A DNA stretch of 64,000 nucleotides. It comes from Typhlomys cinereus (taxonomy: Eukaryota; Chordata; Mammalia; Rodentia; Platacanthomyidae). How positions within the stretch are numbered: the first letter of the stretch is position 1; each line of letters opens with the position of its first letter. The notes below the pieces were generated by a model. It made no database searches and was not told where the DNA came from. It was given only the letters and a program-made list of their open reading frames with translations. The translations under genes were made by a program, and so were the position numbers. Location of the stretch: assembly GCA_023101885.1 (NCBI GenBank), contig JALPQD010000004.1, forward strand, positions 14,343,688 to 14,407,687. The letters run 5' to 3'. Shown one piece after another: positions 24,101 through 33,586 of the stretch.

Positions 24101-24830
24101 GAAATCTTGAATTCCCTTTTTAATTTCTTCCTGAATCCAATTCTAATTCAGCATCATAGTATTAGGTTTCCAGAGTTAGTGTATTTTCTGTTGTTTATTG
24201 TGTTGTGGATGTCAAGCTTTAGACCATGGTTGTCTGATATGGTACAGGCTAGAATTTCAAATTTCCTGTATATGTGCGGATTCATTTTATGGCCCAATAT
24301 GTGATCTATTTTGGAGAATGTTCCATGTGCTGATGAGAAAAAAGTATATTCTTTGGTGTGTGGATGAAAAGTGCAATAGAGATCTGTAAGGTCCATTTCG
24401 TTAAGGGTTTGATTAAGTTCCCATGTGTCTCTGTTAAGCTTTTGACCTGTAGATCTATCCCATGTTAAGAGGGGGGTGTTGAAAGCCCCAAGAATTATTG
24501 TTTAGGGGTTGATTTCTCATTTTAGATTCTGTAGGGTTTTCTTAATGAATGTGGAGGGGCCCGTATTAGGTGCATATATGTTCATTATTGTGAAGTCTTC
24601 CTGGTGAATTGTACCTGTGACTAAAATATAGTATCCATCTGTGTCTCTTATGATTTTTTCTGGTTTGAAGTCCACTTTGTCTGACAGCATAATGGCTAAG
24701 TTTGTAATCTGTTTCTCTTGATGAGTGAGTTAATACCACTGACATTTAATGTTATAATGGAGAAATTATTTTTAATTCTGGACATTTTTTATGTATAGTT
24801 GTTTTTGTAAGTGTATTGTTTAACATTTAG
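21106..24830 (-). pseudogene. L1 ORF2 (endonuclease/reverse transcriptase), broken
   Basis: ORF2p nicks DNA and reverse transcribes L1 RNA at the nick. On the minus strand the order is endonuclease (about 24150-24830), reverse transcriptase and C-terminal segment. The endonuclease includes HGTFSKIDHILG near 24310. The reverse transcriptase has [12 protein letters not shown] near 23110 and the active-site FADD at 22819-22830. The C-terminal part has [13 protein letters not shown] and [13 protein letters not shown] near 22270-22430. The endonuclease SDH-type catalytic motif reads SDN-H (24222-24230), suggesting loss of the catalytic histidine. The frame is cut into at least five open pieces by stops and frameshifts, so it is non-functional. 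Coordinates of both ends are approximate. Confidence 0.9.
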
Positions 24831-24869
24831 GTTTTGGTGGTATTATACTTCCCTTCTGTCCTCCTGGAT

Positions 24870-25826
24870 ACGCTTGTTTTTTCTTCAAGCTTGAATATCA
24901 TTTCTAGCATTTTTGAAGGCCTAGTTTGGTAGACATGTAAGCCTTAAAGTTGTCTTTTTTCTGGAAAACTTTTCTTTCTCCATTGATCATGATGTATAGT
25001 TTTGCTGGGTATATCAGTCTGGGTTGACACTTTTGCTCATTTAATACTTGGAGTATGTCTCTTCAAGCTCTTCTTGCTTTTACTGTTTTTATTGAGAAGT
25101 CATTTGTTATTTTAGTCGGTTTACTTTTTAAAGTGACTTGTTTGTTTTTCTCTTGAAGCTCACAGCACCTTTTCTTTGTCTCGAATGTGGAATGTTTTGA
25201 CTATTATTTGTCATGGCGATTTCCTATTTTGGTCATATCTGTTTGGGGTGGGTCATATCTTGTATTTGGATGGGCCTCTCATTTTTCACTTGAGGGAAGT
25301 TATCCTTTATAATAATTTGAGATATTTCCTCAGGTGTGCTATTTTGGGATTCTTGCTCTGGTGTTCCATGAATGCGCATGTTAGGCTTCTTCAGGGTGTC
25401 CCATATCTCTTGAATATTCCTCTCAAGTATCTTTTGGACTTTAAGAACCTCTTCCATTGAGTTGGTTAATTCTCCCACTTTGTCTTCAAGATCTGAAATT
25501 CTGATTTCTGCTTCCTTAGTTCTGTTGATAAAACTCTCTGTTGAGTTTTGCATTGAAGATAACTTGTCTTTTAGTTCAATTTTAAACTCTGCCTAAGACT
25601 GTTTTAACTGCTCTATGTCTATTTTTGTTTCTTGAACTGTTTTTGTCAACTCCTCCAAGTGTCTGTTGTGTTCCTGTTTAAAGCGGTTGATGTGGTTGTT
25701 TAACTCCTCTTGGATTTCCCCTTTCATAGTATTAATCATGGTAATGATCATACTTTGAAAGTTGTTATCTTGGGTCTGGCTTTCTTGGCTATTATCTGTG
25801 AATTTGTTCTGGTTGGAATCTATCAT
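24870..25826 (-). pseudogene. L1 ORF1 (RNA-binding chaperone), broken
   Basis: ORF1p is the trimeric RNA-binding chaperone of the L1 ribonucleoprotein. Minus-strand translation gives an N-terminal part (from a Met at 25826, possibly not the original start), a long heptad-rich coiled coil (about 25450-25800: EEVLKVQKILERNIQEIWDT and similar), then an RRM-like block containing NMRIHGTPE (about 25360-25385) and DNFPQVKNERPIQIQ. A stop after QLKQS near 25593 splits the frame, and the C-terminal part is shifted or decayed toward 24900. Confidence 0.85.
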
Positions 25827-25899
25827 TATGGAGTTAATTCTTTAGGTGGGAGATTTGTCTTCTTGGGTTTTGTTTCTCATGAATCTGCACTTTGACTTG

Positions 25900-26777
25900 G
25901 GCGTTGTTGTTTTGTCTCTTAAAACCTTTCAGTTTCTGTGTGTTTTTGACTGAACTGATTTAGTTGGTATTATTACTTTCCGGCAGTTATTACTAGTGCT
26001 AGCCTTGGAGTTGCACATGTTTGTCTGTTGTTAATATTATTTCCTAGATGAGGCTATTAGACTGTTAGTACATCAGTTAAGTCAGTTTAAGTAGACAGGG
26101 GGTGAATATTAGTATGGTAGTGCAGTTTTTACGATTTAGTATCTTGGTGATATGTGAGGATGAGTGGTATAATTTCTGGAGTTGCATATATATATTTTGG
26201 GTAGCTGTATGGAAAAGTTAATCTACACTCATTAATACTAGAAAGGAGCAGTATGGTATAAAAAAAAAGAGGTTTACTTATCTTTGGGCTGGGTGTAAAG
26301 AATCACTCCCATGTGATAGGATGATTTTAGAGGACTTCAGATGTATGGCCTTTGTCGCTTAGAGCTTTGGACTATGTTGAATTCTGAGTAGCAGTGTGTC
26401 CTGAGTGAGGGTCCCTGATCGGTTGAAGGAGCAGAGGGGTTGATGGTGATTGCAGAACTCTTCATCTGGGACCTGGGACTTGGCGTAGTGGCCCACCCAG
26501 GCTCCAGGGATGGAGGAACCAGAGCAAATCCTGTCCAGGTCGGGCAGGCAGGCAGGAGGGAGGAACAAAGGGGCTGAGACCTGTGGCATGGCCCAGGAAA
26601 ACCAGAGGCAGCCTGGGTGTTGCTCGGGCTGGCTGGTGGGAGGAGCTCAGACAAGGGGCGACCTGGGGGCTGGTGGAACTCACCTGGGATGGAGGACCAC
26701 AAGCGAATGCTGTCCCTTTTGGGCAGGCAGGCGGGTGGGTAGGCGGGTGGGCAGGCAGACGGGAGGAACAAAAGGGC
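25900..26777 (-). promoter_or_regulatory. L1 5' UTR, GC-rich, with tandem promoter-like units
   Basis: The region 26450-26777 is much richer in G, C and CpG than anything around it. Two related units lie in tandem. GGGATGGAGGA occurs at 26507 and 26686, and GGGCAGGCAGG at 26542 and 26721, giving a period of 179 bases. GGGAGGAACAAA occurs at 26558 and 26761. Tandem 'monomer' promoters are known in murine L1; a comparable internal polymerase II promoter role here is inference. The ORF of about 144 codons over it is a by-product of high GC. Confidence 0.7.
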
Positions 26778-26790
26778 AGCTGTTATTTTT
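26778..26790. repeat. Right target-site duplication of full-length L1
   Basis: AGCTGTTATTTTT, identical to 20080-20092. Confidence 0.9.
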
Positions 26791-27529
26791 AATAATTTTT
26801 GCTTTTCAAGAATTATTCTTTAAATTTATAATGCTTTTTCCTTGTTATCCTTTTTTATTATTTTATTTATTATTTTATTTTATATTCATTGATATTCCCA
26901 GTTCATTAACTTTTCTTCAATTTTGTTTCAAGTAATAATGTCACCAATGGTAAATTTCCTAAGTAAATAAAGATATAATTTAAAAATTTCAAAAAGTTTA
27001 TAATTTATAAAAGTGTTGTGAAAACATTCAAATTCTCAAAATTTTAATAACTCTTATTTATAGTCAGGTTACTCTACAGAATCTCTCTTTCTCTAAAGTC
27101 ATGTTACTATATGTATTAATGCTGATAATATTCCCCTTTTGGAGGATGTTGAGAATAAGAAAACATAAAAAATATCATGTTAATGCTTCTTACTTCAGAG
27201 AAAATATCTTTTTAAAGCTCTTTGTTTGCATCATATGGTTGAGGTTCTGTCGACTGGTAAATGAATCTGTCAAAATTTAAATTTGCTATGTTCTCAGTAA
27301 ACAAAAAAATACATTAATATGGTGACCACATTAGTTTCATATAGAGAACAAATGTGCATTTAAATTCATAATTCGGCAAAGATACAAATATATAGCACAC
27401 ATTGTTCAGTTATTGTTAACAAGCATTTGTTATAAATTCAGGAATATAATCTTAAAGATTTCATGATACCATGGGGGATATAGTCTATTCAAATGATATA
27501 TACAAAGCAACCAATGCTAAGACTTTGTG
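26791..27529. other. Unannotated AT-rich sequence
   Basis: Nothing recognised. Confidence 0.45.
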
Positions 27530-27820
27530 GTCAAATTGCTGTGAAAAACCACACCAAGATAAGAAGTTGGTTGTCTGGAAAGCATAATTTCTTTGTGAGT
27601 TTGTCAAACTGGACAAACTAATGTGATAAGTTCAACAAAAATAGAGAACTGTAAAATGTCAGAGAACAACCATCAAGAGGACTGCTTTGTGCAGAAAGAT
27701 AACAGAATCCATGGTCCACTGGTATTCATAAGGACCAGTTCATGTACAGGGTTCAATAACAAAGAGAGTCACAAATGTGACCATATAATGTAGGATTGAA
27801 CATTTTGCATCATAATATTA
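27530..27820 (-). mobile_element. Possible old MaLR LTR 3' part, antisense
   Basis: The + strand TTGCTGTGAAAAACCACACC, AGATAAGAAGTTGG and a following A/T-rich block resemble the antisense end of rodent MT/ORR1 LTRs ('TGCTGTGATAAAACACCATGACC'). Diverged; boundaries uncertain. Confidence 0.35.
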
Positions 27821-28400
27821 TCAGTTATGAACATGGATTTCTTGCTTAACAAAATGAAATATTATAAGTTTCAATAGAAGGAAATGTTTTCTGATTAACT
27901 TAATTATTAACAGTTTCATGTTGTCCTCATAAATGTTCTTCATAGATTTAAAGAGCATTTTGAAAACAGAAAAACAAGGACAATATGGTGTCATCTTATG
28001 GTTTAAGTCCTCTTACAAATGCTAAGCTGAAGGACCAAAATGACAGAAGATGATGAGCAGGGAGTCATTCCCCACAGGGTCGTTACCTGTAAATTTGAGT
28101 CAAAGGTTTTATAGCCCGAAGCCAATTTCAATCAATGAAAGGACAGAAGGAAAAGTCAACTGGAAGGAAAATGTCCTACTGGCCGCAGAGCCTCATGAAC
28201 GACTGAAATCTTGTGAATGATGGGGCACTTCCTGTACATGATTCTCAAGACGCTCTAAGAACCTCACAGATTATTTTTCAAAGCAGGCCATTTAGAACCT
28301 TGTCTTTACTTGACTTCTGTGGAAATGTGCCTGCTAAACATTTTTTCCAAGATGAATCTATTCTATTGAAATCCCATAAGAGACACTGTTTTTCTTTTTT
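27821..28400. other. Unassigned sequence
   Basis: Moderately GC-balanced around 28010-28340 with no family recognised. It could be an old LTR. Confidence 0.3.
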
Positions 28401-28457
28401 TTTAGCTTTATTACTTACTTCTTTACTTACTTTCTTACTTACTTATTCAGCCTTTGT

Positions 28458-28495
<38 letters not shown>

Positions 28496-28738
28496 GTGTT
28501 TATGTATCAGAGAGCACTGTGTGTTCCTGAAAAGAATCAAGGATGACTTCCGGAATTATCATGGGTTGTTTCTACCTCCTTTTTGCTTGATTCTGGTATG
28601 TTCTAGTCTCTACCCACCAGGACTAGAAGTGCAAGCCACCACAATTTCTTCCTGGCATTTTTGCATGGGACCTGGGATCTGAACTGAGGACTTTCGCCTT
28701 GTGAGGCAGTCTTAATCCCTAAACCATATCTTCAGCCC
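28401..28738 (-). mobile_element. tRNA-derived SINE (CA-tailed), antisense
   Basis: On the + strand it begins with a T-rich and TTAC-repeated tail (28401-28446), then TG repeats (28455-28500), AGAGAGCACTGTGTG, GGATGACTTCCGGAAT, CTGGCATTTTTGCATGGGACC and CTTGTGAGGCAGTCTTAA, ending in TCTTCAGCCC. That is the antisense SINE head. It abuts an older L1 3' UTR. Confidence 0.88.
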
Positions 28739-28744
28739 ACAACC

Positions 28745-29840
28745 ATGATTTTTAAATTGAGCACATCACTCTTAGTAATGTGAAAAATCTCACACCCTAT
28801 TGTGGCATCCCACACAGGACAGGTAGCGTTCCTTTGAGGACAGATGTCCTAAGTTTCTTTGTCCTGGGGTGTGGATGACTTATCAATGGGTCAATCATTG
28901 AGTAGAGAAGCTGCCATTCCTGTCTTGAACTAGCTTTAAGTATTCTCTCAGTTAGGTATTACATTTCTTTAGATCTTTTCTCATAACTAGTAAAACACAG
29001 ACAAGTCAGCACTTCTGAAGGCCTAGTGGAAATAAACATCACTGCAGTAAGTTCTTGGGTAGGGCAACCCTATCATGACCAGAGATAACAACCTGGCAAT
29101 CCCACTTTCCACCCTTAGAATCTTACATTTAACTTTTTCCTCTTCAGTAAAATAACCTAATACTTGGGCCAGAGAATGATTTTGATGTTCCATTTAGAAC
29201 TGAGCATTCCACTGTCACTTATTCTCTGCACTTTGACTATTTGAGACCCTCTGCATTACATATCTTCCATTGCAAAAGAATATTTATTAACAGTATTTTA
29301 AGTGTTCTTAATCTATGGATATGATGATAGGTGTTTGATGGCAGTTTATTATTAAGTACTTATAGTTAACACTAAAATATTTGCTTCCTTCTAGGGCCCG
29401 TGTTGCCCCCTTATATGAGAATTTGGCTACCTTTACAGGATAAAGCATGTATTCACTGTCAAAAAGCAGGCATTTAATCCAATCAAAAACAGTTGATTAT
29501 GCTTCTGACTTAGATGCAACTATTGCACCAATGGTCTTGTCTTGCCAGAATACTTGCATTTTGAGCCTCCATTATTCACAACTAAGTAATGTTATTAATT
29601 ATTTTTCTTCTGTGGCAATCTATATCATACATTCTGGCTGCAAAGATAATACTCCATATCCATCCTGCTAGTTTCTCCATGCCCTGTGATCCTCATATGC
29701 TGTATCTTCAACAATAGGGTCTTACTATCTGGTTCTGGAGGACAACTAAGAGCAATGAAAAATACCTACTATGTTTAGGAAGTCAATGAGGTCTTTCTGA
29801 CCAACACTTTATTGGAAGTTTCACATAGCTGATATTGGAA
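28745..29840 (-). mobile_element. Old LINE-1 3' UTR (Lx-like), antisense
   Basis: The + strand carries the ordered antisense landmarks of rodent L1 3' UTRs: TCTCACACCCTATTGTGGC, GGGTCAATCATTGA, GGGCCAGAGAATGATTTTGA, GAGCATTCCACTGTCACTT, ACTATTGCACCAATGG and TAGGGTCTTACTATCTGG. The last block recurs at 62008-62030. It is a different and older subfamily than the full-length copy at 20 kb. Only 3' UTR is recognised. Confidence 0.7.
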
Positions 29841-31020
29841 AATTTATTCAATCATCTACGGCTTCTGATAAGAGCATCTCAGGACAAATTCTTTATCTTT
29901 TCTTCTCTCTATGTTGCATACATTCTGCAAGGTATTCTAATGAACGCTTTTCAAAAAAAATTGATACATTTGTTAAATAATCTGCCAAACATTTCAACTT
30001 TACTGTACCTTATTTAATTAGTTCTAATTTTATTGCTATTCCATGTAACTCTTAACCCCTTGTTTCCCTGAATCTTAAAATATGTTTCCTGTTATTCCTA
30101 TTCCTTTCACATTCTTACTCATTTGTGTTATTTCAACTCCCAGCATTTAGATTCTCCATCTAACATTCCCAGCTTATATTCCTTTCTTGTTTATGGTTGT
30201 TACAGGGTTTTCACTTCCTGATTTTCTCTTATCTAAGAAAAGAATTTTGGTGGATAGTTCATTTGAATTAAATTCTTTTTGCATGGAACTAAACAATCCA
30301 CAAACTCAAACATAAATACGGAAACAGTACTACATTGGTTCTTCTTTTCCTGAAAAGACAAGTTCCAGGTCTGGTTTAGGTTCCTCAGCAAAAACAACAT
30401 CCTTATGAATAAAAATTAGGATATTTTTATAAAGGATCAAGAGAAATAAAAGAAAGGAAAAATGAGATGAACTTTTCATGTATTATATCTGTTGTAATTC
30501 AACACAATGAGCAAATCTGGGTTTAATGTAGAATGTGCTTAAAAGTGGTTTCTCTAAAAGCGAAATGTCTGTACACAGTCTTACATCCTCATAGTCTGGG
30601 ATGTGTATACATTACCTCACTTTCCCATGGTCTGAAAAGTGAACACAGTCTCACATCCTCATTGTCTGGAGAGTACCCTGTGGATTTTAAATCTTTCAAC
30701 ATTTTATCCAAAAAATAAAAACCCCTAAGAATCTCCCCTTATAAAAAATTCTGAATTATGTTAAACCTGTTGTTATAATAGTGTAAATTCAATGGAATTA
30801 TTCATGGATAATTTAATCACATGACTCAAGAACAAATGCTAGGGTTATCAAAAGAGTTGTTTACTATTTTAGTCAAAACAGTTTTTAAGTAGTTTTTTAT
30901 TAAATTTCTAAATTGTGCTTTATATGTATTTCGTATTTAGTAGTGACTGATTCTTATTTTTTTAAAATTCCTCTTCTAGCCCCAAAGTCCATTGCTAATC
31001 TCATTTATGTTACAGTTTGT
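29841..31020. other. Unassigned sequence with a short tandem duplication
   Basis: No gene recognised. A ~30-bp unit is repeated at 30573-30600 and 30643-30669. Confidence 0.4.
30573..30672 (+). repeat. Two-copy tandem repeat, ~70-bp period
   Basis: ACACAGTCTTACATCCTCAT then ACACAGTCTCACATCCTCAT, 70 bases apart, each followed by (A)GTCTGG. Confidence 0.85.
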
Positions 31021-31029
31021 GATAGCGAC

Positions 31030-31510
31030 TATTAGTTGTTGCTGTGAGAGAGCTTCAAAGTCCAGCAACCTATGGGAAAAAGGGAGATTTATTCAGTTTA
31101 CAGTTCTAGAGGAGAGAAACAGTCTTTCATAGTGGGAACGACATGGCTAGTGGCTGAAGCTGGAGGCAGGCTAAGTCACTGCAAACATCCTGGAGGCTCA
31201 GAGCTGCTCAGTCCAGTAAGCAAGTGGGCGATGGCTGAAGGCTGGAAAATTCCTAGAGGGTCAAAGAGGCAAAGAAGCTAGGCAACAAGAGGGAAGAAAG
31301 TTTTCTAAGATAGCTTTGGAGAGTCTCCCTTGAAAGTCTTCTGTTCTATGATTCCTTTGGTCTGGTCTGCTGCTGGGAGGTTTCAATCACATCTAGGGCT
31401 GGTATTGGTATTGGAAATGTATTGATCCAGACAGTCTCTTCAGGTGGTCTGACAGCTGATCTTAGTTAATGCCAGGTGTATTCAAGTTGACACCTAGGAT
31501 TAATTATCAC
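31030..31510 (-). mobile_element. MaLR/MT-like LTR, antisense
   Basis: On the minus strand it starts near 31485 with GGTGTCAACTTGAATAC and ends near 31040 with CTGAATAAATCTCCC (polyadenylation signal) and CACAGCAACAACTAATAG. These are the standard start and end of MT/ORR1-type LTRs. It lies directly next to a second MaLR-like LTR. Confidence 0.65.
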
Positions 31511-31930
31511 ACAGTCTGCATATTGCTGATAAAATCATAACAAAACTGCTTTAAAGAACAAGGAGTTTATTCTATTATGATAGTCTGGTTACAATTCTTA
31601 GTCCAGTTGGCAGGAGAACATGCGCCATCACTAATGGGCCAAAGGACCTGGCCACACCATCTCCACATAACAGCTGAGAGCAGGACGATCCTTATTTGTC
31701 AGACCAGTATGTCTGGCTAGGTATACATGAGGATCTAAATTTTCTCAACCTGCTTTCAGTGTTTAATTCACCTGTCCAGGACATAGTTCCACCCACTATG
31801 GATTGGGCATTCCCCATCAATTAGACAATCTCCGTTAGGTTTTCTGTGGGTTTAAGTCAGCTGCTACTTATCCACAAATATGCACAGAGCTCGAGCCCTC
31901 AACCATCAAGTTGACACATGTGCCTATCTG
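31511..31930 (-). mobile_element. MaLR/MT-like LTR, antisense (second copy)
   Basis: Minus strand: GTGTCAACTTGATGGTTGAG near 31920 through GAATAAACTCCTTGTTC near 31560 to CAGCAATATGCAGAC. Homologous to 5240-5690 block by block. The adjacency to 31030-31510 in the same orientation could be two insertions or a nested pair. Confidence 0.65.
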
Positions 31931-32107
31931 TGACATTTATTGTCACTTCTGAATTCAGGAATTAATAAGTCACTTTAATTATATTCCTTGTTGATAGTTC
32001 TTCTGTTAGTCTATTTTATGATCTTAATCCTGAACTCATGAAGAGCTATTATCTGACAGTACCCATATTTTTATGTGGTATCACATATTCAAACAAATCG
32101 CACAGTC

Positions 32108-32222
32108 CCACATCTTGTGTGTGTGTGCGCGCGCACGTGCACGCGTGTGCATACTCGTGTGTGTATTTGTATGTGTCCCTTTGGAGAACCAAAGGTGACT
32201 TCAGGAATCATCCTGGATTGTT

Positions 32223-32253
<31 letters not shown>

Positions 32254-32426
32254 TTTTTTTTTTTTTTTTGCTTCCTTCTGGGATTTCCCAGGCTCTACTA
32301 ACCAGGGCCAGAAGTACAGGCCACAGCCTTTTCTGCCTGGCATTTTTATGTGGGACCTAGAATCCAAATTCAGGTCCTACTGCTTGTGAGGCAGATACTT
32401 AAAGCCTGAGCCATGTGTACAGACCC
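32108..32426 (-). mobile_element. tRNA-derived SINE (CA-tailed), antisense, with internal CT/T expansion
   Basis: The + strand holds a TG/CG alternating tract, CCAAAGGTGACTTCAGGAAT, a CT run and 25 T (32224-32269) where other copies have a short pyrimidine stretch. GGGATTTCCCAGGCTC, CTGCCTGGCATTTTTATG and CTTGTGAGGCAG follow. The head end is diverged. Confidence 0.85.
32116..32165. repeat. Alternating purine-pyrimidine tract (TG/CG)
   Basis: TGTGTGTGTGCGCGCGCACG followed by more CG/TG alternation. Potential Z-DNA. Confidence 0.8.
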
Positions 32427-33239
32427 TCTAGGGAAAAATATAATTATATATGTGTGCATATGTATATGTCTGTCCTGCATCTCTTTAAACTTTTCATTCA
32501 AAGAAATCTTTTTTCTCAATTAAACACAACTGTTAATCAGAGAGAAGATGAAAGCAGGATTGCCAAATTATGATGTGAGGACTGTAAACAACAAATTCTG
32601 AAGTCTATCATGTCTGCAATGTCATTATAATGAAAGTAGTTGGTCTTTTTTATGAGCTTAAACCTCTTTCTGGACCTTCTATTCTTGAACAGGTAAATGA
32701 ATTATATGTGGGATCACAGTTGTAGTAAATGGCCAAACAAAGCACCTTTTTCTAAATTTCAGCGATAGTCAAGTTGGAAGATAATTCCAACAGGTCTCAG
32801 CTAATCCACATTTAATAGTCTTACCTCTCAATTTTTATTACAGTGATTCAATATAACTTAAAATCATGCTTTTGTAGAGGAAAAAAATCAAAACAGCTTT
32901 TCTATAAATGATTTCATCCTCCTGTAGAATAGAATAACAAATCATAGCTTAAAGATCATAGAAATTTTTTGAATATTCTACAGAAGGAAAACCAGGACCA
33001 AAGTGCTTACTTATATTATCACACATTGTAATTAATATTTCCTTAAACTGTTGAAATTTGAATTAAATAATAATAAAGTAATTTCAATACCTAGTTATAT
33101 ATTTGTTTATATACTAAACTATCCTTCTAGAAAATATTTGGTGTGAATATAAAAACAATACAGTATTCAATTAACTCCTTTATGTATTACTTTTTTTCTA
33201 TAATACTAACACACTGCCTCTTTTTAGAAGTTTATTTTT
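32427..33239. other. Unannotated AT-rich sequence
   Basis: Nothing recognised. Confidence 0.45.
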
Positions 33240-33251
33240 AAATATGGAAAT

Positions 33252-33495
33252 AGGACTGGAGAGATGTTTCTGTTCTTAAGCCACTTACTCAAAAGCAGAA
33301 GGTCCTGAGTTTGGATCATGAATCCTATGCAAAAATGTCAGGCAGAAATGGCAGTGGCTTTTACTTCTGGCCCTGGAAAACTCCAGAGAAAAGTAAAGAG
33401 GACGTAAACAATCAAGAGTGATCCCTGAATTCCCTGGGCCTTTGCAGGCACACATAGTGCCCTTTGATACACACAGCCACGCAGACATAGATATA

Positions 33496-33527
<32 letters not shown>

Positions 33528-33574
33528 TGCATGAACACACACACACACAAATAAAAAAATAGAAATTACAAATA
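33252..33574 (+). mobile_element. tRNA-derived SINE (CA-tailed) with target-site duplication
   Basis: Flanked by AAATATGGAAAT at 33240-33251 and 33575-33586 (12 bp, identical). Head AGGACTGGAGAGATG, B-box GGTCCTGAGTTTGGATC, CA-rich segment at about 33500-33548, then AAATAAAAAAATAG tail. The exact duplication fixes its ends. Confidence 0.93.
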
Positions 33575-33586
33575 AAATATGGAAAT

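Larger units (their letters stand above)
20093..26777 (-). mobile_element. Full-length LINE-1 (antisense), decayed
   Basis: A 6685-bp element between two perfect copies of a 13-bp direct repeat. Read on the minus strand it has a GC-rich 5' UTR (about 25900-26777), ORF1 with a coiled coil and RRM-like domain, ORF2 with endonuclease, reverse transcriptase and C-terminal domains, and a ~1-kb 3' UTR with a polypurine tract and an A-rich end. On the L1 strand the insertion site is TATT followed by AAAAA, fitting the TT/AAAA cleavage preference of L1 endonuclease. Both ORFs are split by stops and frameshifts, so this copy cannot be autonomous. Homology calls come from conserved L1 motifs visible in translation. 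Confidence 0.93.

Noticed and set aside
21106..25900. Active, retrotransposition-competent L1
   Set aside because: ORF1 and ORF2 are both interrupted by stops and frameshifts, and the endonuclease motif is altered.
26337..26935. Several 70-144 codon ORFs on both strands
   Set aside because: All overlap the GC-rich L1 5' UTR, where stop codons are rare; no domain and no consistent frame across the tandem units.
30573..30672. CRISPR-like repeat-spacer pattern
   Set aside because: Only two diverged copies in a eukaryotic repeat-rich context; no array or cas genes.
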